Source of the DNA: Sandaracinus sp964481145
Lineage (GTDB): Bacteria > Myxococcota_A > Polyangia > Polyangiales > Sandaracinaceae
Length of the DNA stretch: 64,000 bases
NCBI GenBank assembly: GCA_964481145.1
Contig: CAYZTA010000004.1
Span: 62,001 to 126,000, forward strand
Reading direction: 5' to 3'
In this document: one piece after another, positions 52,167 to 60,330 of the stretch
Position numbering within the stretch: the stretch's first letter is position 1
How the letters are laid out: each line of letters starts with the position of its first letter
Notes under the pieces: generated by a model
Seen by the model: only the letters and a program-made list of their open reading frames with translations
Database searches by the model: none
Told to the model about the DNA's origin: nothing
Position numbers and translations under genes: made by a program

Positions 52167-53228
52167 ATGAGCCCAACCGAGATCAGGAATCACGACTGGC
52201 GAATCGGGCGCATTGGTTCCATGCTGGAACGAATGGAACAGTCTGATGTGACCCATCACGCTTCGTTTTGCGAGCATTGTGGCCTCAATCCGGTGGCGTC
52301 GATGACGCGATCGGAGGCGCGGATCGTGTGCGAAAGCGGCGTCATGCGTGACTTGCTTCAACGCGCCGCGCGCGTGGCCGTGAGTGACGCTCCGGTGGTC
52401 ATGTTTGGTGAAAGTGGGACGGGCAAAGAGATCGTCGCCCGTGTCTTACACGCCAATGGCCCTCGCTCCGAGAAGGCTTTCGTCGCCGTCAACGTCGCGG
52501 CGTTGCCCGCCGAGCTCTTGGAGTCGGAGCTCTTTGGGCACGCGAAAGGAGCATTCACGGGAGCACATCAAGCCAAGCGTGGTCTTTTCGAGATCGCCGA
52601 AGGCGGCACTCTTTTCCTCGACGAGATTGGCGAAATGCCGCTCGAACTCCAAGCCAAGCTGCTACGTGCGCTCGCAGATGGTGAAGTGCGACGGGTGGGA
52701 GACACTCGTTCTTTCGGAGTGGACGCCAGAATCGTTTGTGCAACGCATCGCGATTTGCGAGAGCTCGTGCGCACGGGTCGGTTCCGCGAAGATCTCTATT
52801 ACCGCTTGAAGGTTCTGACGCTCCGCGTTCCTGCGCTCCGCGAGCGGATCGAAGACGTTCTCCCGCTCGCGATGCGTTTTTTGTCCACCGAACGCACCCT
52901 CGCACGAGGGTTCACCAAAGCAGCCGAGAACGCGCTTCGCTCTCACGTATGGCCCGGCAATGTTCGAGAGCTACAGAACGCGGTGAAGCACGGCGCTGCG
53001 TTGGCCACGGGCGCGTGGATCACGCCCGAAGATTTGCCCGAAGAAGTCCTGCAACCGTCGTCTCTATCCAAGACGACACCCGGCGTGCGGCTAAGGCCGC
53101 TTGCGGAGGTCGAGCGAGAACACGTGCTCGGCGTGCTCGAAGCATGCGGCGGCTCGGTGGGAGATGCCGCGCGCATCTTGGATATCGGACGCAATACTCT
53201 CTGGCGTAAGCTCAAAAGCTGGTCGTGA
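52167..53228 (+). CDS. sigma-54-dependent activator without receiver domain
   Basis: The 353-residue protein is an AAA+ enhancer-binding protein: Walker A GESGTGKE at 81-88, the sigma-54 loop GAFTGA at 128-133 (intact), GTLFLDEIGEMPLELQ as Walker B and GRNTLWRKLKSW as part of a Fis-type HTH at the C-terminus. The first ~55 residues are a short N-terminal part with C35, C38 (CEHC) and C55, which could sense redox or metal. It is divergent from the redoxin gene and could regulate it or others. The start at 52167 has no strong ribosome site. Confidence 0.87.
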   Translation: MSPTEIRNHDWRIGRIGSMLERMEQSDVTHHASFCEHCGLNPVASMTRSEARIVCESGVMRDLLQRAARVAVSDAPVVMFGESGTGKEIVARVLHANGPRSEKAFVAVNVAALPAELLESELFGHAKGAFTGAHQAKRGLFEIAEGGTLFLDEIGEMPLELQAKLLRALADGEVRRVGDTRSFGVDARIVCATHRDLRELVRTGRFREDLYYRLKVLTLRVPALRERIEDVLPLAMRFLSTERTLARGFTKAAENALRSHVWPGNVRELQNAVKHGAALATGAWITPEDLPEEVLQPSSLSKTTPGVRLRPLAEVEREHVLGVLEACGGSVGDAARILDIGRNTLWRKLKSWS

Positions 53229-53347
53229 GCGTTCCAAAATGGAATCTCCGGTGCTGAACGAATCGCAGATTTGCTTCGAAACGACTGGAATTGCCTAATG
53301 GCACCAAAGCTGCTTTCCCAAAGTTGAAGTCTTCGAAAGGAACTCGT

Positions 53348-53848
53348 GTGAGCAAAATCCGCGATTGGCTCGAAGTCGACCACCGTGCGATCGGCGCTCT
53401 GCTCGATCTTTCGGATGCCGATGATTCATTCGATGGCGAAGCGTTCGAGAAGCTCCGCGGCAGGCTCCTGCGTCACATCGGAATCGAAGAGAAGGTGCTG
53501 CTCCGAGCGGTGTATGAGACGACTGGCCACCCAATCTCGCGTGCACGGCAAATCCGAGTCGAACATGGCGCCATTGCTGCCTTGCTCGTCCCGACTCCCG
53601 ACCGCGCGCTCGTGAGCGAGCTCCGCTCTCTTCTCCAAGGACATGACACGCTCGAAGAAGGAGATGGCGGCGTTTATTCAGAATGCGATCACATCCTGGG
53701 TCCGCGCGCGGATGAACTCGTGCCGATGGCCGAGGCCTTTCCGATCGTGCCCCTGGCGCGGCATTTCGACGGCAAAAACGTGCCCAAAACGGCCAAGGAT
53801 GCCCTCGCCGGAGCCGCTCGCATGAAGTATCTGAGTGAGGAGGCCTGA
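53348..53848 (+). CDS. hemerythrin-domain protein
   Basis: The 166-residue protein is helical with hemerythrin HHE-type His/Glu positions: VDHRAIGALLD near 10-20, LRHIGIEEKVLLRAV, RVEHGAIAAL, and HDTLEEGDGGVYSECD. A di-iron centre for oxygen or NO is likely. AAAGGA stands before the GTG at 53348. The ECF sigma gene at 53860 is convergent. A role in redox or oxygen sensing fits the neighbouring globin and redoxin, but is not shown. Confidence 0.82.
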   Translation: MSKIRDWLEVDHRAIGALLDLSDADDSFDGEAFEKLRGRLLRHIGIEEKVLLRAVYETTGHPISRARQIRVEHGAIAALLVPTPDRALVSELRSLLQGHDTLEEGDGGVYSECDHILGPRADELVPMAEAFPIVPLARHFDGKNVPKTAKDALAGAARMKYLSEEA

Positions 53849-53859
53849 GCTCTTCGAGA

Positions 53860-54543
53860 TCACGAAGCGATGTGGTGCAGCACGAACCCCACGATTCGAT
53901 CGCACCGCGCACCGAGGAACGGAAAGAGATCACCCGCATTGGCGGCGAGGGTGTCTTCGATCGTACCGCGCAACACACGCCGTGCGCGATGGAGACGAAC
54001 TCGCACCGCTTCTTCGGTCAAACCCAGTGCATCCGCGGTCTCCGCGCTCGAGAGCTCTTCGAGATCTCGCAACACGACCACGACACGCGAGCTCTCCGGC
54101 AAGGCGTCGATCGCCCGCTCCAAGAGCGCGCGTGCCTGCACCCGAGCCGCTTCGTCCTCTGGACTCGGGCGCAGCGACATGGTTTCGGCTTCTCTTCCGT
54201 CGCTCGTGACGAGGTGCAACCCCATGCCCGCGCTCGCGCTGTGACGGCGACGAATCGCGGTATGGACCACGATCCTGGTGAGCCAAGTCGAAAATCGCGC
54301 GCGACCATCCCATTGAGCGAGATGTTGATACGCTGAAAGCCACGCCTGCTGAGCTGCGTCTTCTGCCTCTGCATCATCTCGCAAAATCGCCCTTGCCGTA
54401 CGGAACACCCGCTGGTTGTGGCGACGCATCAAGATCTCGAAGCGCGCCACGTCACCACGCAAGACAGCAGCGATGACGACCGAGTCATCTTCGGGTTGCG
54501 CTGCCATGGGGTGGATCGAACGCGACGGAGACTGAACGGTCAT
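53860..54543 (-). CDS. ECF-type RNA polymerase sigma factor
   Basis: The 227-residue protein has sigma region 2 (VFRTARAILRDDAEAEDAAQ, AWLSAYQHL) and region 4 (LPESSRVVVVLRDLEELSSA then AVRVRLHRARRVL), as in ECF factors, with a longer C-terminal tail (CDRIVGFVLHHIAS). The linker is of normal size. GGAGAGG stands ~5 bases before ATG 54543. No anti-sigma gene is directly next to it. Its target is unknown, although the FIST operon starts 275 bases away. Confidence 0.9.
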   Translation of the reverse strand: MTVQSPSRSIHPMAAQPEDDSVVIAAVLRGDVARFEILMRRHNQRVFRTARAILRDDAEAEDAAQQAWLSAYQHLAQWDGRARFSTWLTRIVVHTAIRRRHSASAGMGLHLVTSDGREAETMSLRPSPEDEAARVQARALLERAIDALPESSRVVVVLRDLEELSSAETADALGLTEEAVRVRLHRARRVLRGTIEDTLAANAGDLFPFLGARCDRIVGFVLHHIAS

Positions 54544-54780
54544 GAATGCCTCTCCTGAAAAAGCAAGCACTGAGAATACGATCGAATTGCGTCAATGGAG
54601 ACCGTGTCCAGATGCGGCGTTACATGCGCCTACAGGCAAACGCCTCCTGACCATGGGTGTTTTTGGTCAACCCCCCTCAGCTGCCGCATTTTGCCTCCAC
54701 GATGAACTCGCCACCTTCTCTCGAAAATCATGAAAATCGCGGCATGACCGCATCAGCATTGACGTTCACTTCATATTCTA

Positions 54781-54796
54781 TGGCACGCTGTTAGCA
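54781..54796 (+). promoter_or_regulatory. sigma-54 promoter of the FIST operon
   Basis: TGGCACGCTGTTAGCA at 54781-54796 matches the sigma-54 -24/-12 consensus TGGCACG-N4-TTGCA with one mismatch in the TT, and GG and GC are 12 bases apart as required. Transcription would start near 54807. The FIST ATG is at 54819, so the leader is short, with GGAGG at 54805-54809. Confidence 0.72.
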
Positions 54797-54818
54797 GCAC
54801 GAACGGAGGACATTGGGA

Positions 54819-55955
54819 ATGAAGCTCGAGCAGAAGATCTGGACCGAAAAAAACGGCTGGGAGCCCGCCGCGTTCAGATCCCCGGATGCTCAGCTCGTGC
54901 TGATCTTCGGTGGGACCAAGCAAATGTCCGACGCGTCCTGGTTCACGCCCCTTCGGAAGGCTTGTCCGAACGCGATCTTCTTTGGTGCTTCGACCGCTGG
55001 AGAAATCGCGGGCACTCGGGTCTATGACGACACGCTCGTCGCCACCGCGATCACGTTTGGGCATACGAAACTCGCTCTCGCGAGCGTTCAGATGGACGAC
55101 GTCAAAGACAGCATCGAGGCTGGAGAGCGGCTCGCAAGTGCACTTCCGCACGAAGAGCTCGTTCATGTCCTCGTGATGTCCGACGGAACGAAAGTCAACG
55201 GCAGTGAGCTCGTGCGAGGGATGTTCAGCGCTCTCCCCAAAGGAATTCAAGTCACCGGAGGGCTTGCTGGGGATGGACCTCGTTTCGAGAAGACATTCAT
55301 CGTGGCGGGCGAAACGTTGGCGAGTGGTTCGGTGGCTGCGATCGGATTTTACGGCGACCGATTGAACGTCGGTTATGGATCGCTCGGAGGGTGGGACTCC
55401 TTCGGCCCCGAGCGGAAGATCACGCGCTCCGAAGGCAACGTCCTCTTCGAGCTCGATGGCGAACCCGCCCTCGATCTCTACAAATCGTATCTCGGAGAAC
55501 ACGCCGCCGGGTTGCCCGCCACGGGTCTGTTCTTCCCGCTCAATATCCAACGCGAAGGCGAAAGAGAAACGCTCGTCCGCACGATCCAAGCGGTGGATGA
55601 AGAACAACGATCGCTGACATTTTTCGGCGACGTTCCGATGGGTGCCACTGCCCAGCTCATGAAAGCAAACTTCGATCGATTGGTGGAAGGCGCCGCCGGC
55701 GCCGCTCGCGGAAGCGAGCGCTTGTTACGGCAATCGAATCCGGAGCTCGCGATCCTCGTCAGCTGTGTGGGCCGCAAGATCGTGCTCAAGCAGCGAACGG
55801 AGGAAGAAGTGGAGGCCGTACAAGACGTGCTGGGTCAGCACACGGTGATGACGGGATTCTATTCATACGGCGAAATCAGCCCCACCGTGCCCCACGGCCA
55901 ATGTCATTTTCACAACCAAACAATGACAATCACCACGTTCAGTGAGCGGGCGTGA
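54819..55955 (+). CDS. FIST-domain sensory protein
   Basis: The 378-residue protein has FIST_N and FIST_C domains: FFGASTAGEIAGTRVYDD (FIST_N), TGGLAGDGPRFEKTFIVAGE, then FLPLNIQ-type FFPLNIQREGERE and RQSNPELAILVSCVGRKIVL in FIST_C. FIST domains sense small ligands such as amino acids and pass the signal to kinases or cyclases in the same operon. There is no signal peptide, so it acts in the cytosol. The histidine kinase starts directly after the stop. GGAGG lies upstream of the ATG. Confidence 0.88.
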   Translation: MKLEQKIWTEKNGWEPAAFRSPDAQLVLIFGGTKQMSDASWFTPLRKACPNAIFFGASTAGEIAGTRVYDDTLVATAITFGHTKLALASVQMDDVKDSIEAGERLASALPHEELVHVLVMSDGTKVNGSELVRGMFSALPKGIQVTGGLAGDGPRFEKTFIVAGETLASGSVAAIGFYGDRLNVGYGSLGGWDSFGPERKITRSEGNVLFELDGEPALDLYKSYLGEHAAGLPATGLFFPLNIQREGERETLVRTIQAVDEEQRSLTFFGDVPMGATAQLMKANFDRLVEGAAGAARGSERLLRQSNPELAILVSCVGRKIVLKQRTEEEVEAVQDVLGQHTVMTGFYSYGEISPTVPHGQCHFHNQTMTITTFSERA

Positions 55956-56879
55956 ATGCATCCTCTCCTGCGCAGACAAATCAAGCGTCATGCGCCGTTC
56001 GATTCGGAAGACGTGCCCGAAGAATGGCGCGCGTTCATGGATGCCGTGAGCGAGGCGTACGAATCGTATGACACGGACCATGCGATGATCGAACGTTCGC
56101 TCGAGTTGAGCTCGACCGAGCTTCTCGACAAGAATCGCAAGATCGAAAAGCAGAAGGCCGAGCTCATCCGCTCCAACGGCGAGCTCGAGAACTTCGCGTA
56201 TATCGCTTCGCACGATCTGCGAGAGCCCCTGCGAACAGTGCAAAGCTACATGCAGTTGCTTCGCCGCCGTTACCAGAGCTCCCTCGACGCAACTGCCCTC
56301 GAGTTCATCGATTATGCGATCGGCGGCGCGACCCGCATGCGCACATTGATCGATGATCTGCTGACCTACGCGCGCGTCGCATCCAGACGACGTCCGCTCG
56401 TTCGCGTGGCGCTCGCGGACATCGTTTCAGAGGTGCAGAGGAGCCTCGAAGTCCGGCTCACCGAGAAGAACGCCGTGATCGAAGTCGGAGAGCTGCCCGA
56501 GGTCATCGCAGATCCGAGGCAACTCGAGCAGCTATTCCAGAACCTCGTCGCGAACGCAGTCAAATTCCACAAAGCTGGGCAGAGCCCGAAAGTGACGATC
56601 GAAGCCGAACGCAAAGACGACGAATGGCTGATTTGCGTCCGTGACAACGGAATCGGAATCGATCCCGCGTACAAAGAGAAAATCTTCATCCTCTTTCAGC
56701 GGCTTCATTCGCGCGACGAGTACGAAGGCACTGGCCTTGGCCTGGCCGTTTCCGCCAAAATCATCGAACGACACGGGGGGAAAATGTGGGTCGAGTCCGA
56801 GCTCGGTCAGGGCGCCACATTTCTTTTCACTCTACCCGTAGAGCCGATGCAGGACACACACGAGGAAAATTTTTCATGA
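55956..56879 (+). CDS. sensor histidine kinase (cytosolic)
   Basis: The 307-residue protein has a short coiled N-terminus (residues ~45-78: MIERSLELSSTELLDKN), a HisKA domain with phospho-His H86 in SHDLREPLR, and an HATPase domain (NLVANAVKFH, DNGIGIDPAYKEKIF, YEGTGLGLAVSAKI). There are no membrane segments and no own sensor domain, which fits sensing through the FIST protein whose gene ends immediately before it. The response regulator start overlaps its stop as ATGA. It closely resembles the phytochrome-type kinases. Confidence 0.9.
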   Translation: MHPLLRRQIKRHAPFDSEDVPEEWRAFMDAVSEAYESYDTDHAMIERSLELSSTELLDKNRKIEKQKAELIRSNGELENFAYIASHDLREPLRTVQSYMQLLRRRYQSSLDATALEFIDYAIGGATRMRTLIDDLLTYARVASRRRPLVRVALADIVSEVQRSLEVRLTEKNAVIEVGELPEVIADPRQLEQLFQNLVANAVKFHKAGQSPKVTIEAERKDDEWLICVRDNGIGIDPAYKEKIFILFQRLHSRDEYEGTGLGLAVSAKIIERHGGKMWVESELGQGATFLFTLPVEPMQDTHEENFS

Positions 56880-57334
56880 ACGCATTCGTCGCGAAAATGG
56901 GTAGCCCACCGGAAATTCTCATGGTGGAAGACAGTCCGAGCGATGTGCGCCTGACCGTCGAAGCCATGAAGGAAACCCGCACGATCGCTCGCGTTTCCAT
57001 CGTGGGTGACGGGCAAGCCGCCATCGATTTCTTGATGAATCGAGCGCCCTACGAACGATCCCCACGCCCCGATCTCATTCTCCTCGATCTGAACCTTCCA
57101 AAACGGAGTGGTCACGAAGTGCTCACGGAGATCAAGTCGGTCGAGCACTTGAAATCCATTCCGGTGGTCGTGCTCACGACCTCGAAGGCGCAAGAGGACA
57201 TCGCACGCACCTATCAACTGCACGCCAACTGCTTCATCACGAAGCCGAACGATATGGATAGTTTCATCTCGGTCGTGCAGCAGATCGAAAACTTCTGGTT
57301 TTCCGTGGTCAAGTTGCCCCATGTCGATGAGTAG
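56876..57334 (+). CDS. single-domain response regulator, Rcp1-like
   Basis: The 152-residue protein is a stand-alone receiver: EILMVEDSPSDVRLT, phospho-Asp D71 in LILLDLNLPKRSGHE, VVLTTSKAQEDI and FITKPND with the conserved Lys. This type is usually paired with phytochrome-like or bacteriophytochrome kinases. It has no output domain, so it may pass phosphate on, possibly to the receiver-GGDEF protein that follows. It overlaps the kinase by ATGA and starts 10 bases before the next gene ends the chain. Confidence 0.9.
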   Translation: MNAFVAKMGSPPEILMVEDSPSDVRLTVEAMKETRTIARVSIVGDGQAAIDFLMNRAPYERSPRPDLILLDLNLPKRSGHEVLTEIKSVEHLKSIPVVVLTTSKAQEDIARTYQLHANCFITKPNDMDSFISVVQQIENFWFSVVKLPHVDE

Positions 57335-57343
57335 GAGGCGCGG

Positions 57344-58279
57344 ATGACGGAATCGAGCCAATGCTCACGGGGTTGCATCATCGTCGTCGACGACGATCCT
57401 GCGCAGCAACGCCTCATCTCCATGCAGCTCGTGGAAGAAGGCTTCGCCGTTCACACGTTTGCGTCGGGCGATGAGTGCCTCAAGAGCGCAGCGGCTCTCG
57501 ATCCAGACGTCATTCTTCTCGATATTCAGATGCCTGGCATGGATGGAATCGAAACGTGCCGGCGACTCAAAGTCCATCACGACACACACGCCGTTCCCGT
57601 GGTCTTCCTGACCGGCAACAGCGACAATGAAGCGACGATGGTCGAAGCTCTACGCGCGGGGGGCAACGACTTCATCTCCAAAGATTCGTCTCCCATCGTG
57701 CTCCTGACGCGAGTGAACTGTCAGATGATGATCAGTTCCACACAAAGACAGCTCCGGCGGATGATCATGACCGACGAGCTCACAGGGCTCTACTCACGTC
57801 GGTTCTTGTTCGACACACTTCGACGAATCCTGAAGGCCATCGTGCGCGCTCAATATTCCGGAGTCGCGCTGCTCGTCGCCGACTTGGATTTTTTCAAAAA
57901 AGTGAATGACGGATTCGGACATCTCGAAGGTGATCGCGTCCTACGAAACGTCGCGCAAATCTTACAAATGAGCACGCGCGAAACCGATTGTGTGGCCCGC
58001 TTTGGAGGCGAAGAATTCGTGATCCTCCTTCCTGCAACCAACACGGAAGGCGCGCTGATCGTGGCCGAAAAAGTGCGCGCCGCCGTGGAAGCCTGCGGAC
58101 CAACCACACTGAGCATCGGGATCACGTCCATCGAGGCGATCTCACAAGAGAGCATTCGCGGAAGCTCACTCGACGAGCTCATCTCACGCCTCTTATGCGA
58201 AGCCGATGCGGCGATGTACGTCTCGAAAACACAAGGGCGAAACCGGATCACCGTGTGGCACCCAGAGCTCGCGACGTAA
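57344..58279 (+). CDS. receiver-GGDEF diguanylate cyclase
   Basis: The 311-residue protein has a receiver domain (~10-125, phospho-Asp D60 in VILLDIQMPGMDG) and a GGDEF domain from ~135. The active-site motif is GGEEF at ~221-225, and RETD five residues upstream is an intact inhibitory I-site. It should make c-di-GMP in response to phosphorylation. It closes the FIST-kinase-regulator operon. The start follows the previous stop by 9 bases. A role in motility, adhesion or development control is likely but unproven. Confidence 0.92.
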   Translation: MTESSQCSRGCIIVVDDDPAQQRLISMQLVEEGFAVHTFASGDECLKSAAALDPDVILLDIQMPGMDGIETCRRLKVHHDTHAVPVVFLTGNSDNEATMVEALRAGGNDFISKDSSPIVLLTRVNCQMMISSTQRQLRRMIMTDELTGLYSRRFLFDTLRRILKAIVRAQYSGVALLVADLDFFKKVNDGFGHLEGDRVLRNVAQILQMSTRETDCVARFGGEEFVILLPATNTEGALIVAEKVRAAVEACGPTTLSIGITSIEAISQESIRGSSLDELISRLLCEADAAMYVSKTQGRNRITVWHPELAT

Positions 58280-58337
58280 ACCCACGCGCTTCGAGCAATT
58301 CTACTCTTTACGGTCCGTTTGTATACGTGCACAGTGA

Positions 58338-58361
58338 CCATAAGGAAAGGACCCCTTATGG
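58338..58361 (+). promoter_or_regulatory. hairpin covering the globin start codon
   Basis: CCATAAGG (58338-58345) pairs with CCTTATGG (58354-58361) around an 8-base loop. The ATG of the globin gene (58358-58360) is inside the stem, and the loop AAAGGACC holds the ribosome site. Folding could block translation, or the symmetric DNA could be a protein-binding site. Confidence 0.55.
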
Positions 58362-58783
58362 CCCTCAACGTCGATCTGCTGCAATCGAGCTTCGAACTCG
58401 TGGTCGACCGCTCGCCTAACTTTACTGAGCGGTTTTACGAGATTCTCTTCGAACGTTATCCGCAGGTCCGCCCATTGTTTGGTCGGAATGCGGAAAAGGC
58501 GCAGCACGAGATGCTCGCCCGCGCACTGACAGCGGTCCTCGATCATTTGGAGGACGCGCCTTGGCTCGCTCAAACGCTGGGGGCCATGGGCACCAAACAC
58601 TCCGATTACGGAGTCACTGCAGAAATGTATCCCTGGGTGGGTGATGCGCTCATTCGAACGCTCGCCGAAATCTCAGGTGAAGAATGGAATTCGGCCATTG
58701 AACAAGCTTGGGCGGACGCCTTTGGTGCGATCTCGGCGCTGATGCTCGCAGGCGCCCAACCAGAACTCAACTGTAACGCCTGA
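58358..58783 (+). CDS. single-domain bacterial globin
   Basis: The 141-residue protein is a haem globin of the flavohaemoglobin/VHb type without a reductase domain. The proximal His is H81 in GTKHSDYG, the B10 Tyr is Y27 in ERFYEILF, and Q49 (EKAQHEML) may be the E7 residue. The C-terminal helix ends near residue 135. Such globins bind O2 or NO and protect against nitrosative stress. AAAGGA is 6 bases before the ATG. Hemerythrin, redoxin and cytochrome c genes lie nearby. It has its own hairpin. Confidence 0.9.
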   Translation: MALNVDLLQSSFELVVDRSPNFTERFYEILFERYPQVRPLFGRNAEKAQHEMLARALTAVLDHLEDAPWLAQTLGAMGTKHSDYGVTAEMYPWVGDALIRTLAEISGEEWNSAIEQAWADAFGAISALMLAGAQPELNCNA

Positions 58784-58848
58784 GCGCAGATCGGTCTCCA
58801 ACGTCAAACTCGAAATGTCCGCAACAAGGCGGCAAGACGGAGGAGACC

Positions 58849-59334
58849 ATGATCGACACTCGAAGCACGATGCTTGCGGTCGCATTTGCGGCCGCGCTCG
58901 GTGGCTGTGGTGAGGACAACACAACGGCGAACAACGACGCCGGAGCCATTCACAACGACTCAGGAACGATACCAGCTCCCACCACATTTGCAGAGCAAGT
59001 GAGTCTGGGCAGGTCGACCTACATCGCCAATTGCTCTTCGTGCCATGGGGTGAGCGGAGAAGGTGGAGCCGGGCCTCGATTGGTCGGCTTGGACATGGGC
59101 GCACTTCCTCTCGAACCCCGTGAGGGAGCCGTGCGCACGACTCAGTTCGTCACCGTGGCCGATGTCGCCGCGTTCGCCGTCGCAGCCATGCCTCCGGTCG
59201 ATCCTGGCTCGCTGAGCGCCGAAGAATACTGGGCGGTCTTGGCTTTCGCGCTTTCGGCCAATGGCATCACGCTCGAACAAAAGCTGACGCCCGAGCTCGC
59301 CGCCACGCTCACGATTCCACGCGAGGAACCATAG
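58849..59334 (+). CDS. c-type cytochrome lipoprotein
   Basis: The 161-residue protein has a lipoprotein signal ending LGGC at residue 20, then a single haem-binding motif CSSCH at 62-66. A Met in AAMPPVDP near 117 could be the distal axial ligand. The Asn/Asp-rich stretch after the signal is a flexible linker. It probably carries electrons at the outer side of the membrane. GGAGGAGACC stands before the ATG. The next gene (E1alpha) is in the same direction but unrelated. Confidence 0.87.
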   Translation: MIDTRSTMLAVAFAAALGGCGEDNTTANNDAGAIHNDSGTIPAPTTFAEQVSLGRSTYIANCSSCHGVSGEGGAGPRLVGLDMGALPLEPREGAVRTTQFVTVADVAAFAVAAMPPVDPGSLSAEEYWAVLAFALSANGITLEQKLTPELAATLTIPREEP

Positions 59335-59388
59335 GTTTTCGTCCTGACGTTTCTGATGTCGCGCGACTGTGTTATAGAGGCGCGCATC

Positions 59389-60330
59389 ATGGCGGACCTG
59401 CTCGCGATTTACCGACATGCAACCCGAGCCCGGCTCTTGAGCGAGCGACTTCGAGAGCTCGCCCGGGCTGGGCGCATCGGTTTCCATCCTGAAGGGCGAG
59501 CGTTCGAGCCCGCGATCTGCGCTGCAATCCTCGCCATGCGCGACGAAGACCACGTCTTCCCGAGCGCGCGCGAACAGGCCGCGTTCATCGCGCGGGGGAT
59601 CGAGCTCGAACGCTATGTCTCGAACGCCTTTGGGACGTCCGAAGACCCCATGTGCGGTCACACTGCGCCGGCACATCTCTCTTCGCGACAATTACGGATC
59701 GGCTCTCCCTCGGGGCTCATCTCGAATCATCTGACGCACGCAGCAGGGTTCGCTTGGGCGAGCGCACTCACACGCGAGCCGGCCGCAGTCCTGGCGTTCT
59801 TTGGGGCGAGCGCGGCCGATGCGGGCGATTTCCATAGTGCGGTGAACTTCGCCGGCGCGACGAAGTCGCCGATCGTTTTTTTCTGCCGAACGGATCGCAC
59901 GACCACGGATCGTCTGCCGAGCCCAACGGAGAGTGTGGCCGAAAAGGCCATCGGCTACGGCATCGAAGGCGTGACCTGCGCAGCCCATGACATGCATGGG
60001 GTGGCGACCACGGTCGAACGCGCGCTTTCCCGAGCCAGAAGCGGTGATGGGCCGGTGCTCATCGAAGCCATTCTGCAAGATCCAAACGATCCGCTCGACA
60101 TGCTGCGAGCGCTGCTCATCGAGCAGCAGGGCTGGGATCCACGTCGAGATCTCGATCTGCGACGTGAGACGATGATCGACATCGAAGCCGCGGTCCAAAA
60201 GGCGATGGAAGCCGGTCCGCCAGCCCGAGAGACGGTCTTCGATCACGTCTTCGCGGAGCTTCCGCAGCACCTCGAAACACAACGCGATCACCTGCTTGCT
60301 GCCCCTTCTTTTCCCGAGAAAACACGATGA
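59389..60330 (+). CDS. 2-oxoacid dehydrogenase E1 alpha-like subunit, atypical ThDP motif
   Basis: The 313-residue protein matches the E1 alpha fold of branched-chain/acetoin-type dehydrogenases (RDEDHVFPSAREQAAFIARG, then GDFHSAVNFAGATKSPIVFFC). The thiamine-diphosphate motif differs: where active subunits read FGDGAT-EGDFH, this one has FGASAADAGDFHS, so the metal-binding Asp is Ala at ~140 and Gly is Ser at ~141. The following NN pair is Thr168-Asp169. It may be inactive, or bind the cofactor in another way. ATGA overlap with E1beta. GAGG stands before the ATG at 59389. Confidence 0.85.
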   Translation: MADLLAIYRHATRARLLSERLRELARAGRIGFHPEGRAFEPAICAAILAMRDEDHVFPSAREQAAFIARGIELERYVSNAFGTSEDPMCGHTAPAHLSSRQLRIGSPSGLISNHLTHAAGFAWASALTREPAAVLAFFGASAADAGDFHSAVNFAGATKSPIVFFCRTDRTTTDRLPSPTESVAEKAIGYGIEGVTCAAHDMHGVATTVERALSRARSGDGPVLIEAILQDPNDPLDMLRALLIEQQGWDPRRDLDLRRETMIDIEAAVQKAMEAGPPARETVFDHVFAELPQHLETQRDHLLAAPSFPEKTR

